A DNA stretch of 64,000 nt from Caprella mutica (taxonomy: Eukaryota > Arthropoda > Malacostraca > Amphipoda > Caprellidae). Below are positions 1-12,400 of this stretch, piece by piece. The notes under the pieces were generated by a model that saw nothing but the letters and a program-made list of their open reading frames with translations, was not told the origin of the DNA and searched no databases. Position 1 is the stretch's first letter; every line of letters starts with the position of its first letter. Where the stretch lies: contig CANNZV010001108.1 in the NCBI GenBank assembly GCA_947561585.1, positions 1 through 64,000 on the forward strand, written 5' to 3'. The position numbers and the translations under genes were made by a program.

Positions 1-1013
1 GGGTAAAGTCAACCCACTTTAGTGGTAAAGTCAACCCACTTTAGAGGGTAAAGTCAACCCACTTTAGTGGTAAAGTCAACCCACTTTAGAGGGTAAAGTC
101 AAACCACTTTAGAGGGTAAAGTTAACCCACTTTGGTGGGTAAAGTCAACCCACTTTAGAGGGTAAAGTCAACCCACTTTAGAGGGTAAAGTCAACCCACT
201 TTAGAGGGTAAAGTCAACCCACTTTAGTGGGTAAAGTCAACCCACTTTAGAGGGTAAAGTCAACCCACTTTAGTGAGTAAAGTCAACCCACTTTAGTGAG
301 TGAAATCAACCCACTTTAGTGGGTAAAGTCAACCCACTTTAGTGGGTAAAGTCAACCCACTTTAGTGGGTAAAGTCAACCCACTTTAGAGGGTAAAGTCA
401 ACCCACTTTAGTGAGTAAAGTCAACCCACTTTAGTGAGTGAAATCAACCCACTTTAGTGGGTAAAGTCAACCCACTTTAGTGAGTAAAGTCAACCCACTT
501 TAGTGGGTAAAATCAACCCACTTTAGTGGGTAAAGTCAACCCACTTTAGTGGGTAAAGTCAACCCACTTTAGTGAGTAAAGTCAACCCACTTTAGTGGGT
601 AAAATCAACCCACTTTAGTGGGTAAAGTCAACCCACTTTAGTGGGTAAAGTCAACCCACTTTAGTGGGTAAAATCAACCCACTTTAGTGGGTAAAGTCAA
701 CCCACTTTAGAGGGTAAAGTCAACCCACTTTAGTGAGTAAAGTCAACCCACTTTAGTGGGTAAAATCAACCCACTTTAGTGGGTAAAGTCAACCCACTTT
801 AGTGGGTAAAGTCAACCCACTTTAGTGGGTAAAATCAACCCACTTTAGTGGGTAAAGTCAACCCACTTTAGTGGGTAAAATCAACCCACTTTAGTGAGTA
901 AAATCAACCCACTTTAGTGGGTAAAATCAACTCACTTTAGTGGGTAAAGTCAACTCACTTTAGTGAGTAAAATCAACCCACTTTAGTGGGTAAAATCAAC
1001 CAACTTTAGTGTG
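1..1013. repeat. 23-bp minisatellite, about 44 units, cut by window start
   Basis: The unit alternates GGGTAAAGTCAACCCAC with a CTTTAGT/AG joint. Variants are GTGAGT for GTGGGT, AAAATC for AAAGTC, and AGAGGG for AGTGGG. Each unit contains GTGGGT facing ACCCAC across seven bases, so single strands can fold into serial hairpins. The array is already in progress at base 1, so its true length is unknown. Seen directly; no coding potential. Confidence 0.98.
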
Positions 1014-1381
1014 AGTTTTATTTACATTTTCATTAATTATTTCTTATGTATTCGTACAAAGAATATTTCCCGTTATGTTTTAAAATTAAATATTTTAATG
1101 GTTATAATATTAAATCATTATTGAGCACACAATGTATATCTCCAATATGTCTATCTTATATTATTGCACTAATATCTCCATTAGATTTAGTATTTAGAGT
1201 ATTTGCAAGGGATGGATATAATTAAATCACACCTTTATTCATTAGTATTCTTGACGGGCAGTGTACACTAGTAAATAATATATGTGTTCTTTGTTTTTAG
1301 GAGTGAATCACATTGCATGTTTTTAACGAACAAAATACTTAGTACCTATCTACTATCAGTTTAGTGAGTAAGGGTATTTGT
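1014..1381. other. AT-rich spacer
   Basis: Unique AT-rich sequence between two arrays. No open frame, RNA gene or recognisable element is visible. Confidence 0.6.
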
Positions 1382-2697
1382 TATGAGTAATAGTAATGAG
1401 TAATAGTAATGAGTAATAGTAATGAGTAATAGTAATAGTAATGAGTAATAGTAATGAGTATTAGTAATGAGTATTAGTAATGAGTAATAGTAATGAGTAT
1501 TAGTAATGAGTATTAGTAATGAGTAATAGTAATGAGTAATAGTATGAGTATTAGTAATGAGTAATAGTAATGAGTAATAGTATGAGTAATAGTAATGAGT
1601 AATAGTATGAGTAATAGTAATGAGTAATAGTAATGAGTAATAGTATGAGTAATAGTAATGAGTAATAGTATGAGTAATAGTATGAGTAATAGTAATGAGT
1701 AATAGTAATGAGTAATAGTATGAGTAATAGTAATGAGTAATAGTAATGAGTATTAGTAATGAGTATTAGTAATGAGTAATAGTAATGAGTAATAGTAATG
1801 AGTAATAGTATGAGTAATAGTAATGAGTAATAGTATGAGTAATAGTATGAGTAATAGTATGAGTAATAGTATGAGTAATAGTATGAGTAATAGTATGAGT
1901 AATAGTAATGAGTAATAGTAATGAGTAATAGTATGAGTAATAGTATGAGTAATAGTAATGAGTAATAGTAATGAGTATTAGTAATGAGTAATAGTAATGA
2001 GTAATAGTATGAGTAATAGTATGAGTAATAGTATGAGTAATAGTAATGAGTAATAGTAATGAGTAATAGTAATGAGTATTAGTAATGAGTAATAGTAATG
2101 AGTAATAGTAATGAGTAATAGTATGAGTAATAGTATGAGTAATAGTAATGAGTAATAGTAATGAGTATTAGTAATGAGTATTAGTAATGAGTAATAGTAA
2201 TGAGTAATAGTATGAGTAATAGTATGAGTAATAGTATGAGTAATAGTATGAGTAATAGTATGAGTAATAGTATGAGTAATAGTAATGAGTAATAGTATGA
2301 GTAATAGTATGAGTAATAGTAATGAGTAATAGTATGAGTATTAGTAATGAGTAATAGTAATGAGTAATAGTAATGAGTAATAGTAATGAGTAATAGTAAT
2401 GAGTATTAGTAATGAGTAATAGTAATGAGTAATAGTATGAGTAATAGTAATGAGTAATAGTATGAGTAATAGTAATGAGTAATAGTAATGAGTAATAGTA
2501 ATGAGTAATAGTAATGAGTATTAGTAATGAGTAATAGTATGAGTAATAGTAATGAGTAATAATATGAGTAATAGTAATGAGTAATAATATGAGTAATAAT
2601 AATAGTAATGAGTAATAGTAATGAGTAATAATATGAGTGATATAGTAATGAGTAATAATATGAGTAATAGTAATATTAATGAGTAATAGTAATAAAT
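1382..2697. repeat. 12/13-bp minisatellite, about 105 units
   Basis: Units TATGAGTAATAG (12) and TAATGAGTAATAG (13) are interspersed, with ATTAG variants. The 3' end degenerates to ATAATATGAG. Stops TAA, TAG and TGA occur in all + frames, so it cannot be coding. Runs of the 12-bp form cluster around 1830-1900 and 2210-2280, which suggests block duplication. Confidence 0.98.
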
Positions 2698-3129
2698 AAT
2701 TGGATTAGTTATAATAAATTAAACTTTACGTATGAAATAACACACATAAACATTTCTGTGAACATAGCAAGTTATGTCACCTAGCCATGTTCAGTGCCTG
2801 CATCTAGTTTTATGTACATTTTATGTTAATTTATTAGTTGTGATAGTGTTGATGGCAGTCATTTGGCTATGTATGTTCAATGTACCTGTCAATGTATGAA
2901 CATTTTAGCTAAAACATTTTAGCAAATAAGGAAGTTACGTAGCTATGACTGCCTAGTGGACAGACACCTCTAAGGTACTGTATAGGTGATGGTGCGTGAA
3001 ACATCTAATGAGTGAATTGGGATGAGGGAGAAGAAATGTCTTCTCTCTACAGTATGTTATAAAGGAGAAATAATTTAAAATAAACAAACATATAGTACAA
3101 TAAATATTTATAATATAAAGTTAATGCTC
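2698..3129. other. Unassigned AT-rich sequence
   Basis: No open frame, array or inverted repeat of note. It leads into the interspersed repeat that starts near 3130. Confidence 0.5.
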
Positions 3130-3275
3130 ACTGAGCTTATCACCGACTTTGTTCATGGAACCACTTTCCGTTCTGACTGCTTCTTCCAGTCCCTTGTACT
3201 TAATTTCCTTTTTGATGTCAGTGATATGGCCGAAGCAGACGTTAAATCCTCACAAAAATTATAGTTATAATTAAG
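3130..3275 (+). mobile_element. Interspersed SINE-like repeat, copy 1
   Basis: This stretch aligns by eye with 58911-59090. Shared blocks include GACTTTGTTCATGGA, CAGTCCCTTGTA, TTAATTTCCTTTT, GATATGGCC and GAAGCAGACGTTAAA, in the same order and spacing. The AT-rich tail after GTTAAA is typical of SINE or retroposon 3' ends. No Pol III boxes were identified in this copy, so the class is an inference. Confidence 0.6.
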
Positions 3276-3390
3276 TGCTTTATTTTAGGTCAATTTAGTG
3301 TTTCTTCATAGCTTATTATAGGCATTATCGTAAGATATTCACTAAAAGTAACCAAATAATGCTTTTCGCTTAATCATTTATCCTATATGA

Positions 3391-3431
3391 ATTAATTATA
3401 TAAAATACGCACCTCAAGAAGTATTATAACA
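3391..3431. repeat. Short dispersed repeat (partner at 4618-4656)
   Basis: The block TACGCACCTCAAGA preceded by TAATTATATA occurs here and again at about 4618-4656. Both flanks then diverge. It may be the edge of an older duplicated element in the 3.3-5.0 kb interval. Confidence 0.55.
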
Positions 3432-3445
3432 TATACGAGTAGCTT

Positions 3446-3510
3446 TGACTATATAAACGGGTCAATTTGCTCGTAAAAATAACGAGAAAATTGACCCGCT
3501 TGGATAGTCA
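3446..3510. repeat. Long imperfect hairpin (65 bp)
   Basis: The arms are TGACTAT-N5-CGGGTCAATTT-N-CTCGT and its complement, separated by about seven bases (AAAAATA). Stem identity is about 80% over 29 bp. It may be a degenerate foldback transposon or a regulatory hairpin. No target duplication could be assigned. Confidence 0.7.
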
Positions 3511-3779
3511 GTTTGACTAATATTTTTTTCTTAGATTGAATGATATCTACTTATTTATCTGTACTGTATATATTATACAAATACATACCAGTACATAAAA
3601 TTGATACATTTTTTATATATAAATCGAAAATAGATACTGCTTATAAACTTTGAAACAATTTTAAAATAACATTAAACATAAAATATCAGAAAAATCCAAA
3701 TGAAATTTCAATATACTCTTATTAAATAACATGAGATAAAGACTGTTTTTAATTAGTTTCCCTAGACTAAAGTGCAGCC
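3511..3779. other. Unassigned AT-rich sequence
   Basis: Very AT-rich with no feature that can be supported. Confidence 0.5.
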
Positions 3780-4040
3780 TCTAGTTAATTAGTTCTTTTG
3801 AGTAAGATAATGGTTGCTCTGGTCCTCTCACGGGCGGATGTTGTATTTTATTTCGCCTGCAAGGAATCTCGTCAGAAACAACGAGTGGTGCCCCCAGGGT
3901 ATCCAGCCCCATCTCAATGTCGATCTTTGAACTCTGGAAAAAATGAAACAGTGAACCAAGCCCTGATTGTATGTGTGGGCTGAGTGCAGTCTCGAACCTG
4001 GGACACTGAAATGTTTTTGCTATACATGAGCCACTGTAGT
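3780..4040 (-). mobile_element. tRNA-derived SINE-like element
   Basis: On the minus strand a tRNA-like head is visible. A box-A-like TGGCTCATGTA (4033-4023) is followed 35 bases later by GGTTCGAGACT (3999-3989), close to the Pol III B-box consensus GGTTCGANNCC. Downstream is a GC-richer body (CTGGATACCCTGGGGGCACC and similar) unlike the AT-rich flanks. This is the layout of tRNA-derived SINEs. The 3' tail boundary is unclear, and the open frames across it are probably incidental. Confidence 0.6.
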
Positions 4041-5007
4041 AAAGACAAAAATCAATTGACAAGAGAACTTTCTTTATCTCATTTCAGTTTATTTTAAATC
4101 AAATAGAAACTCAATGAACTATATTTAGCTTAGCAAGTTCAGTGACTGGTGTGGCTTTATATTACTTTGAAGTCTTATCTTTTGTTTTAGTGGTGGAAAT
4201 ATTATACTGTTTGACTGCACCCACTGAGTGGAACACTGGTGCACTGCACTTCATTGGTGCACTGCACTTCACTCACCGGTTTGATATAGTAATGTGTACT
4301 GCATTTTCTAGACACTACCAATAAAAAAATCGTGATAGCCCTATCACTGTAGCTGGAGTAATAGGCAGTGCGATGCCTATTACTGTAGCTAGAGCACTAC
4401 ACTAGAGCACTGTACTTCATTGGTGCACTGCACTTCACTGGTGTACACTCTATATTGTAGTGTTCTTTACCTCATTAAATTATAATATTTAATGTCCATA
4501 CTGGTCAGTACATTTCACTATATTTTCTGCACTATAATCTACTTGATGTCTCGTACTTTTCAAAGATGTATCCATAGCAGTGCAGTCCCTATAATATAGT
4601 GAGTGACATACTTATAGTAATTATATAGTACGCACCTCAAGATATATTATTATAGTAATTAGATTATAGTTTCTCCCATGAGTTATATAGCCATTAGATA
4701 TGATATCTATGAAATATATCTCTTTTGAGGTCAATATAGAGATAATTTAGAGATATCTAGTGAAAAAATGTAATAAAATACACTATGAAAATATTATTAC
4801 ATATTTATCTATTCTATATATTTTTTTTGACCATAAGATTTTTTATGACACTTATGACTAATTAATGTCATTAGTATTTACCCAATCCGCATTATATAAT
4901 ACTATGTACTCCATTTCCTAGTCAATTCCACCAATTGACAGTTCGTGATAGCCCTATCACTTTGTGATGCCTATTATTTATAGATGCAGTGGTTACTTAT
5001 ACCTATC
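4041..5007. other. AT-rich region with a local duplication
   Basis: The segment around 4298-4375 and the segment around 4905-4975 are related. Both carry CGTGATAGCCCTATCACT followed by GATGCCTATTA. Short GTGCACTGCACTTCA repeats lie at about 4229-4272 and 4395-4441. No gene is supported here. Confidence 0.6.
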
Positions 5008-5157
5008 AGTAATAGGCTGTACTATCACAGATGCTATACCTATTACCTATCACTGTGGAGTAATAGGCTGTACTATCACAGATGTTATACCTATTACCTA
5101 TCACTGTGGAGTAATAGGCTGTACTATCACAGATGCAAAGCCTATCACTATGTATGG
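5008..5157. repeat. 51-bp tandem repeat, about 3 units
   Basis: The unit contains AATAGGCTGTACTATCACAG, then TACCTATTACCTATCACTG. Two full copies are near identical. The third diverges after TATCACAGATG. The motif CCTATCACT is shared with the duplicated blocks at 4.3 and 4.9 kb, so the array probably grew from them. Confidence 0.93.
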
Positions 5158-5410
5158 GCTGTACTATTTCTCCACCCTATTTTCATTACAATCTAACCTG
5201 GTTAACCTTCAAAGTTAACCGAATTTACCTTTAGCATGACTACCTAATTCTTCACAGATATTAAATGTAGAATAATTTAACGTACTTATGCCTTCCGATT
5301 GGTACTTTTTTGTAAAATTACCCTGTAATTTTACCACCCAAGGATGTCGTTATAATGAGTTATTTCTCTCTACCGGTATATTGAGGCACTCGCCTGCATT
5401 CGTAATTTCT

Positions 5411-6322
5411 GTAAAGTACAGTGAGTGTACTTAACAACGTAAAGTACAGTGAGTGTACTTGATAACATAAAGTACAGTGAGTGTACTTAATAACGTAAAG
5501 TACAGTGAGTGTACTTGATAACGTAAAGTACAGTGAGTGTACTTGATAACATAAAGTACAGTGAGTGTACTTAACAACGTAAAGTACAGTGAGTGTACTT
5601 TACAACGTAAAGTACAGTGAGTGTACTTTACAACGTAAAGTACAGTGAGTGTACTTAACAACGTAAAGTACAGTGAGTGTACTTTACAACGTAAAGTACA
5701 GTGAGTGTACTTTACAACGTAAAGTACAGTGAGTGTACTTAACAACGTAAAGTACAGTGAGTGTACTTTACAACGTAAAGTACAGTGAGTGTACTTTACA
5801 ACGTAAAGTACAGTGAGTGTACTTAATAACGTAAAGTACAGTGAGTGTACTTAACGTAAAGTACAGTGAGTGTACTTAATAACGTAAAGTACAGTGAGTG
5901 TACTTAATAACGTAAAGTACAGTGAATTTACTTAATAACATAAAGTACAGTGAGTGTACTTAACAACGTAAAGTACAGTGAGTGTACTTAATAACGTAAA
6001 GTACAGTGAGTGTACTTAATAACGTAAAGTACAGTGAGTGTACTTAATAACGTAAAGTACAGTGAGTGTACTTAATAACGTAAAGTACAGTGAGTGCACT
6101 TAATAACGTAAAGTACAGTGAGTGTACTTAACAACGTAAAGTGCAGTGAGTGTACTTAATAACGTAAAGTACAGTGAGTGTACTTAATAATGTATAGTAC
6201 AGTGAGTGTAGTTAATAACGTGCAGTGAAGTACAGTGAGTGTACTTAATAACGTGCAGTGAAGTACAGTGAGTGTACTTAATAAAGTACAGTGAAGTACA
6301 GTGTGTGTACTTAATAAATTGC
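5411..6322. repeat. 28-bp minisatellite, about 32 units
   Basis: The core AAGTACAGTGAGTGTACTT is an inverted repeat (AAGTACA / TGTACTT around GTGAG) joined by AATAACGT or ACAACGT. The 3' end (from about 6195) becomes irregular with inserted GTGCAGTGAAG. Apparent open frames here are by-products, because a 28-bp unit cycles through all three frames. Confidence 0.98.
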
Positions 6323-6424
6323 AGTGCAATTGCTTTTTTACAGTGTATTTTATTACTAATAGTTACAATATCACAATTTTAATGATTAATTTACTGCTTG
6401 AATACTTTTAATCTCTGGTATTTA

Positions 6425-9400
6425 GGTTCTCTTCTCACTAGTACATCGTTACGAAGGTTCTCTTCTCACTAGTACATCGTTACGAAGGTTCTCTTCTCAC
6501 TAGTACATCGTTACGAAGGTTATCTTCTCACTAGTACATTGTTACGAAGGTTCTCTTCTCACTAGTACATCGTTACGAAGGTTCTCTTCTCACTAGTACA
6601 TCGTTACGAAGGTTCTCTTCTCACTAGTACATCGTTACGAAGGTTTTCTTCTCACTAGTACATCGTTACGAAGGTTCTCTTCTCACTAGTACATCGTTAC
6701 GAAGGTTCTCTTCTCACTAGTACATCGTTACGAAGGTTTTCTTCTCACTAGTACATCGTTACGAAGGTTCTCTTCTCACTAGTACATCGTTACGAAGGTT
6801 ATCTTCTCACTAGTACATCGTTACGAAGGTTCTCTTCTCACTAGTACATCGTTACGAAGGTTCTCTTCTCACTAGTACATCGTTACGAAGGTTCTCTTCT
6901 CACTAGTACATCGTTACGAAGGTTCTCTTCTCACTAGTACATCGTTACGAAGGTTATCTTCTCACTAGTACATCGTTACGAAGGTTCTCTTCTCACTAGT
7001 ACATCGTTACGAAGGTTCTCTTCTCACTAGTACATCGTTACGAAGGTTCTCTTCTCACTAGTACATCGTTACGAAGGTTCTCTTCTCACTAGTACATCGT
7101 TACGAAGGTTCTCTTCTCACTAGTACATCGTTACGAAGGTTCTCTTCTCACTAGTACATCGTTACGAAGGTTCTCTTCTCACTAGTACATCGTTACGAAG
7201 GTTCTCTTCTCACTAGTACATCGTTACGAAGGTTCTCTTCTCACTAGTACATCGTTACGAAGGTTCTCTTCTCACTAGTACATCGTTACGAGGGTTCTCT
7301 TCTCACTAGTACATCGTTACGAAGGTTCTCTTCTCACTAGTACATCGTTACGAAGGTTCTCTTCTCACTAGTACATCGTTACGAAGGTTCTCTTCTCACT
7401 AGTACATCGTTACGAAGGTTCTCTTCTCACTAGTACATCGTTACGAAGGTTCTCTTCTCACTAGCACATCGTTACGAAGGTTCTCTTCTCACTAGTACAT
7501 CGTTACGAAGGTTCTCTTCTCACTAGTACATCGTTACGAAGGTTCTCTTCTCACTAGTACATCGTTACGAAGGTTCTCTTCTCACTAGTACATTGTTACG
7601 AAGGTTCTCTTCTCACTAGTACATCGTTACGAGGGTTCTCTTCTCACTAGTACATCGTTACGAGGGTTCTCTTCTCACTAGTATATCGTTACGAAGGTTC
7701 TCTTCTCACTAGTACATCGTTACGAAGGTTCTCTTCTCACTAGTACATCGTTACGAAGGTTCTCTTCTCAATAGTACATCGTTACGAAGGTTCTCTTCTC
7801 ACTAGTACATCGTTACGAGGGTTCTCTTCTCACTAGTACATCGTTACGAGGGTTCTCTTCTCACTAGTACATCGTTACGAGGGTTCTCTTCTCAGTAGTA
7901 CATCGTTACGAGGGTTCTCTTCTCACTAGTACATCGTTACGAAGGTTCTCTTCTCACTAGTACATCGTTACGAAGGTTCTCTTCTCACTAGTACATCGTT
8001 ACGAGGGTTCTCTTCTCACTAGTACATCGTTACGAGGGTTCTCTTCTCAGTAGTACATCGTTACGAAGGTTCTCTTCTCACTAGTACATCGTTACGAAGG
8101 TTCTCTTCTCACTAGTACATCGTTACGAAGGTTCTCTTCTCACTAGTACATCGTTACGAAGGTTCTCTTCTCACTAGTACATCGTTACGAAGGTTCTCTT
8201 CTCACTAGTACATTGTTACGAAGGTTCTCTTCTCACTAGTACATCGTTACGAAGGTTCTCTTCTCACTAGTACATCGTTACGAAGGTTCTCTTCTCAGTA
8301 GTATATCGTTACGAAGGTTCTCTTCTCACTAGTACCTCGTTACGAAGGTTCTCTTCTCACTAATACATCGTTACGAAGGTTCTTTTCTCACTAGTACATC
8401 GTTACGAAGGTTCTCTTCTCACTAGTACATCGTTACGAGGGTTCTCTTCTCACTAGTACATCGTTACGAGGGTTCTCTTCTCAGTAGTACATCGTTACGA
8501 AGGTTCTCTTCTCAGTAGTATATCGTTACGAAGGTTCTCTTCTCACTAGTACATCGTTACGAAGGTTCTCTTCTCACTAGTACATCGTTACGAAGGTTCT
8601 CTTCTCACTAGTACATCGTTACGAAGGTTCTCTTCTCACTAGTACATCGTTACGAAGGTTCTCTTCTCACTAGTACATCGTTACGAGGGTTCTCTTCTCA
8701 CTAGTACATCGTTACGAGGGTTCTCTTCTCAGTAGTACATCGTTACGAAGGTTTTCTTCTCACTAGTACATCGTTACGAAGGTTCTCTTCTCACTAGTAC
8801 ATCGTTACGAGGGTTCTCTTCTCACTAGTACATCGTTACGAAGGTTCTCTTCTTACTAGTACATCGTTACGAAGGTTCTCTTCTCACTAGTACATCGTTA
8901 CGAAGGTTCTCTTCTCACTAGTACATCGTTACGAGGGTTCTCTTCTCACTAGTACATCGTTACGAGGGTTCTCTTCTCACTAGTACATCGTTACGAGGGT
9001 TCTCTTCTCAGTAGTACATCGTTACGAAGGTTCTCTTCTCAGTAGTATATCGTTACGAAGGTTCTCTTCTCACTAGTACATCGTTACGAAGGTTCTCTTC
9101 TCACTAGTACATCGTTACGGAGGTTCTCTTCTCACTAGTACATCGTTACGAAGGTTATCTTCTCACTAGTACATTGTTACGAGGGTTCTCTTCTCACTAG
9201 TACATCGTTACGAAGGTTCTCTTCTCACTAGTACATCGTTACGAAGGTTATCTTCTCACTAATACATCGTTACGAAGGTTCTCTTCTCACTAGTACATCG
9301 TTACGAAGGTTCTCTTCTCACTAGTACATCGTTACGAAGGTTCTCTTCTCACTAGTACCTGGTTACGAAGGTTCTCTTCTCACTTTTACATCGTTACGAA

Positions 9401-12400
9401 GGTTCTCTTCTCACTAGTACATCGTTACGAGGGTTCTCTTCTCACTAGTACATCGTTACGAGGGTTCTCTTCTCAGTAGTACATCGTTACGAAGGTTCTC
9501 TTCTCAGTAGTATATCGTTACGAAGGTTCTCTTCTCACTAGTACATTGTTACGAAGGTTCTCTTCTCACTAGTACATCGTTACGAAGGTTCTCTTCTCAC
9601 TAGTACATCGTTACGAAGGTTCTCTTCTCACTAGTACATCGTTACGAAGGTTCTCTTCTCACTAGTACATCGTTAATAAGGTTCTCTTCTCACTAGTACC
9701 TGGTTACGAAGGTTCTCTTCTCACTAGTACATCGTTACGAAGGTTCTCTTCTCACTAGTACATCGTTACGAAGGTTCTCTTCTCACTAGTACATCGTTAC
9801 GGAGGTTCTCTTCTCACTAGTACATCGTTACGAAGGTTATCTTCTCACTAGTACATTGTTACGAGGGTTCTCTTCTCACTAGTACATCGTTACGAAGGTT
9901 CTCTTCTCACTAGTACATCGTTACGAAGGTTCTCTTCTCACTAGTACCTGGTTACGAAGGTTCTCTTCTCACTTTTACATCGTTACGAAGGTTCTCTTCT
10001 CACTAGTACATCGTTACGAAGGTTCTCTTCTCACTAGTACATCGTTACGAAGGTTCTCTTCTCACTAGTACATCGTTACGAAGGTTCTCTTCTCACTAGT
10101 ACATCGTTACGAAGGTTCTCTTCTCACTAGTACATCGTTACGAAGGTTCTCTTCTCACTAGTACATCGTTACGAAGGTTCTCTTCTCACTAGTACATCGT
10201 TAATAAGGTTCTCTTCTCACTAGTACCTGGTTACGAAGGTTCTCTTCTCACTAGTACATCGTTACGAAGGTTCTCTTCTCACTAGTACATCGTTACGAAG
10301 GTTCTCTTCTCACTAGTACATCGTTACGAAGGTTCTCTTCTCACTAGTACATCGTTACGAAGGTTCTCTTCTCACTAGTATATCGTTACGAAGGTTCTCT
10401 TCTCACTAGTACATCGTTACGAAGGTTCTCTTCTCACTAGTACATCGTTACGAAGGTTCTCTTCTCACTAGTACATCGTTACGAAGGTTCTCTTCTCACT
10501 AGTACATCGTTACGAAGGTTCTCTTCTCACTAGTACATCGTTACGAAGGTTCTCTTCTCACTAGTACATCGTTACGAAGGTTCTCTTCTCACTAGTACCT
10601 GGTTACGAAGGTTCTCTTCTCACTTTTACATCGTTACGAAGGTTCTCTTCTCACTAGTACATCGTTACGAAGGTTCTCTTCTCACTAGTACATCGTTACG
10701 AAGGTTCTCTTCTCACTAGTACATCGTTACGAAGGTTCTCTTCTCACTAGTACATCGTTACGAAGGTTCTCTTCTCACTAGTACATCGTTACGAAGGTTC
10801 TCTTCTCACTAGTACATCGTTACGAAGGTTCTCTTCTCACTAGTACATCGTTAATAAGGTTCTCTTCTCACTAGTACCTGGTTACGAAGGTTCTCTTCTC
10901 ACTAGTACATCGTTACGAAGGTTCTCTTCTCACTAGTACATCGTTACGAAGGTTCTCTTCTCACTAGTACATCGTTACGAAGGTTCTCTTCTCACTAGTA
11001 CATCGTTACGAAGGTTCTCTTCTCACTAGTATATCGTTACGAAGGTTCTCTTCTCACTAGTACATTGTTACGAAGGTTCTCTTCTCACTAGTACATCGTT
11101 ACGAAGGTTCTCTTCTCACTAGTACATCGTTACGAAGGTTCTCTTCTCACTAGTACATCGTTACGAAGGTTCTCTTCTCACTAGTACATCGTTACGAAGG
11201 TTCTCTTCTCACTAGTACATCGTTACGAAGGTTCTCTTCTCACTAGTACATCGTTACGAAGGTTCTCTTCTCACTAGTACATCGTTACGAAGGTTCTCTT
11301 CTCACTAGTACATCGTTACGAAGGTTCTCTTCTCACTAGTACATCGTTAATAAGGTTCTCTTCTCACTAGTACCTGGTTACGAAGGTTCTCTTCTCACTA
11401 GTACATCGTTACGAAGGTTCTCTTCTCACTAGTACATCGTTACGAAGGTTCTCTTCTCACTAGTACATCGTTACGGAGGTTCTCTTCTCACTAGTACATC
11501 GTTACGAAGGTTATCTTCTCACTAGTACATTGTTACGAGGGTTCTCTTCTCACTAGTACATCGTTACGAAGGTTCTCTTCTCACTAGTACATCGTTACGA
11601 AGGTTATCTTCTCACTAATACATCGTTACGAAGGTTCTCTTCTCACTAGTACATCGTTACGAAGGTTCTCTTCTCACTAGTACATCGTTACGAAGGTTCT
11701 CTTCTCACTAGTACCTGGTTACGAAGGTTCTCTTCTCACTTTTACATCGTTACGAAGGTTCTCTTCTCACTAGTACATCGTTACGAAGGTTCTCTTCTCA
11801 CTAGTACATCGTTACGAAGGTTCTCTTCTCACTAGTACATCGTTACGAAGGTTCTCTTCTCACTAGTACATCGTTACGAAGGTTCTCTTCTCACTAGTAC
11901 ATCGTTACGAAGGTTCTCTTCTCACTAGTACATCGTTACGAAGGTTCTCTTCTCACTAGTACATCGTTAATAAGGTTCTCTTCTCACTAGTACCTGGTTA
12001 CGAAGGTTCTCTTCTCACTAGTACCTGGTTACGAAGGTTCTCTTCTCACTAGTACATCGTTACGAAGGTTCTCTTCTCACTAGTACATCGTTACGAAGGT
12101 TCTCTTCTCATTAGTACCTCGTTACGAAGGTTCTCTTCTCACTAGTACCTCGTTACGAAGGTTCTCTTCTCACTAGTACCTCGTTACGAAGGTTCTCTTC
12201 TCACTAGTACATCGTTACGAAGGTTCTCTTCTCACTAGTACATCGTTACGAAGGTTCTCTTCTCATTAGTACCTCGTTACGAAGGTTCTCTTCTCACTAG
12301 TACCTCGTTACGAAGGTTCTCTTCTCACTAGTACCTCGTTACGAAGGTTCTCTTCTCACTAGTACATCGTTACGAAGGTTCTCTTCTCACTAGTACCTCG

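Noticed and set aside
1..1013. Telomeric or centromeric satellite
   Set aside because: The unit is not a known telomere repeat, and unrelated arrays and a gene follow, which is not centromere-like.
3781..4062. 93-codon minus-strand protein
   Set aside because: It coincides with the SINE-like element and its Pol III boxes, so the frame is probably incidental.
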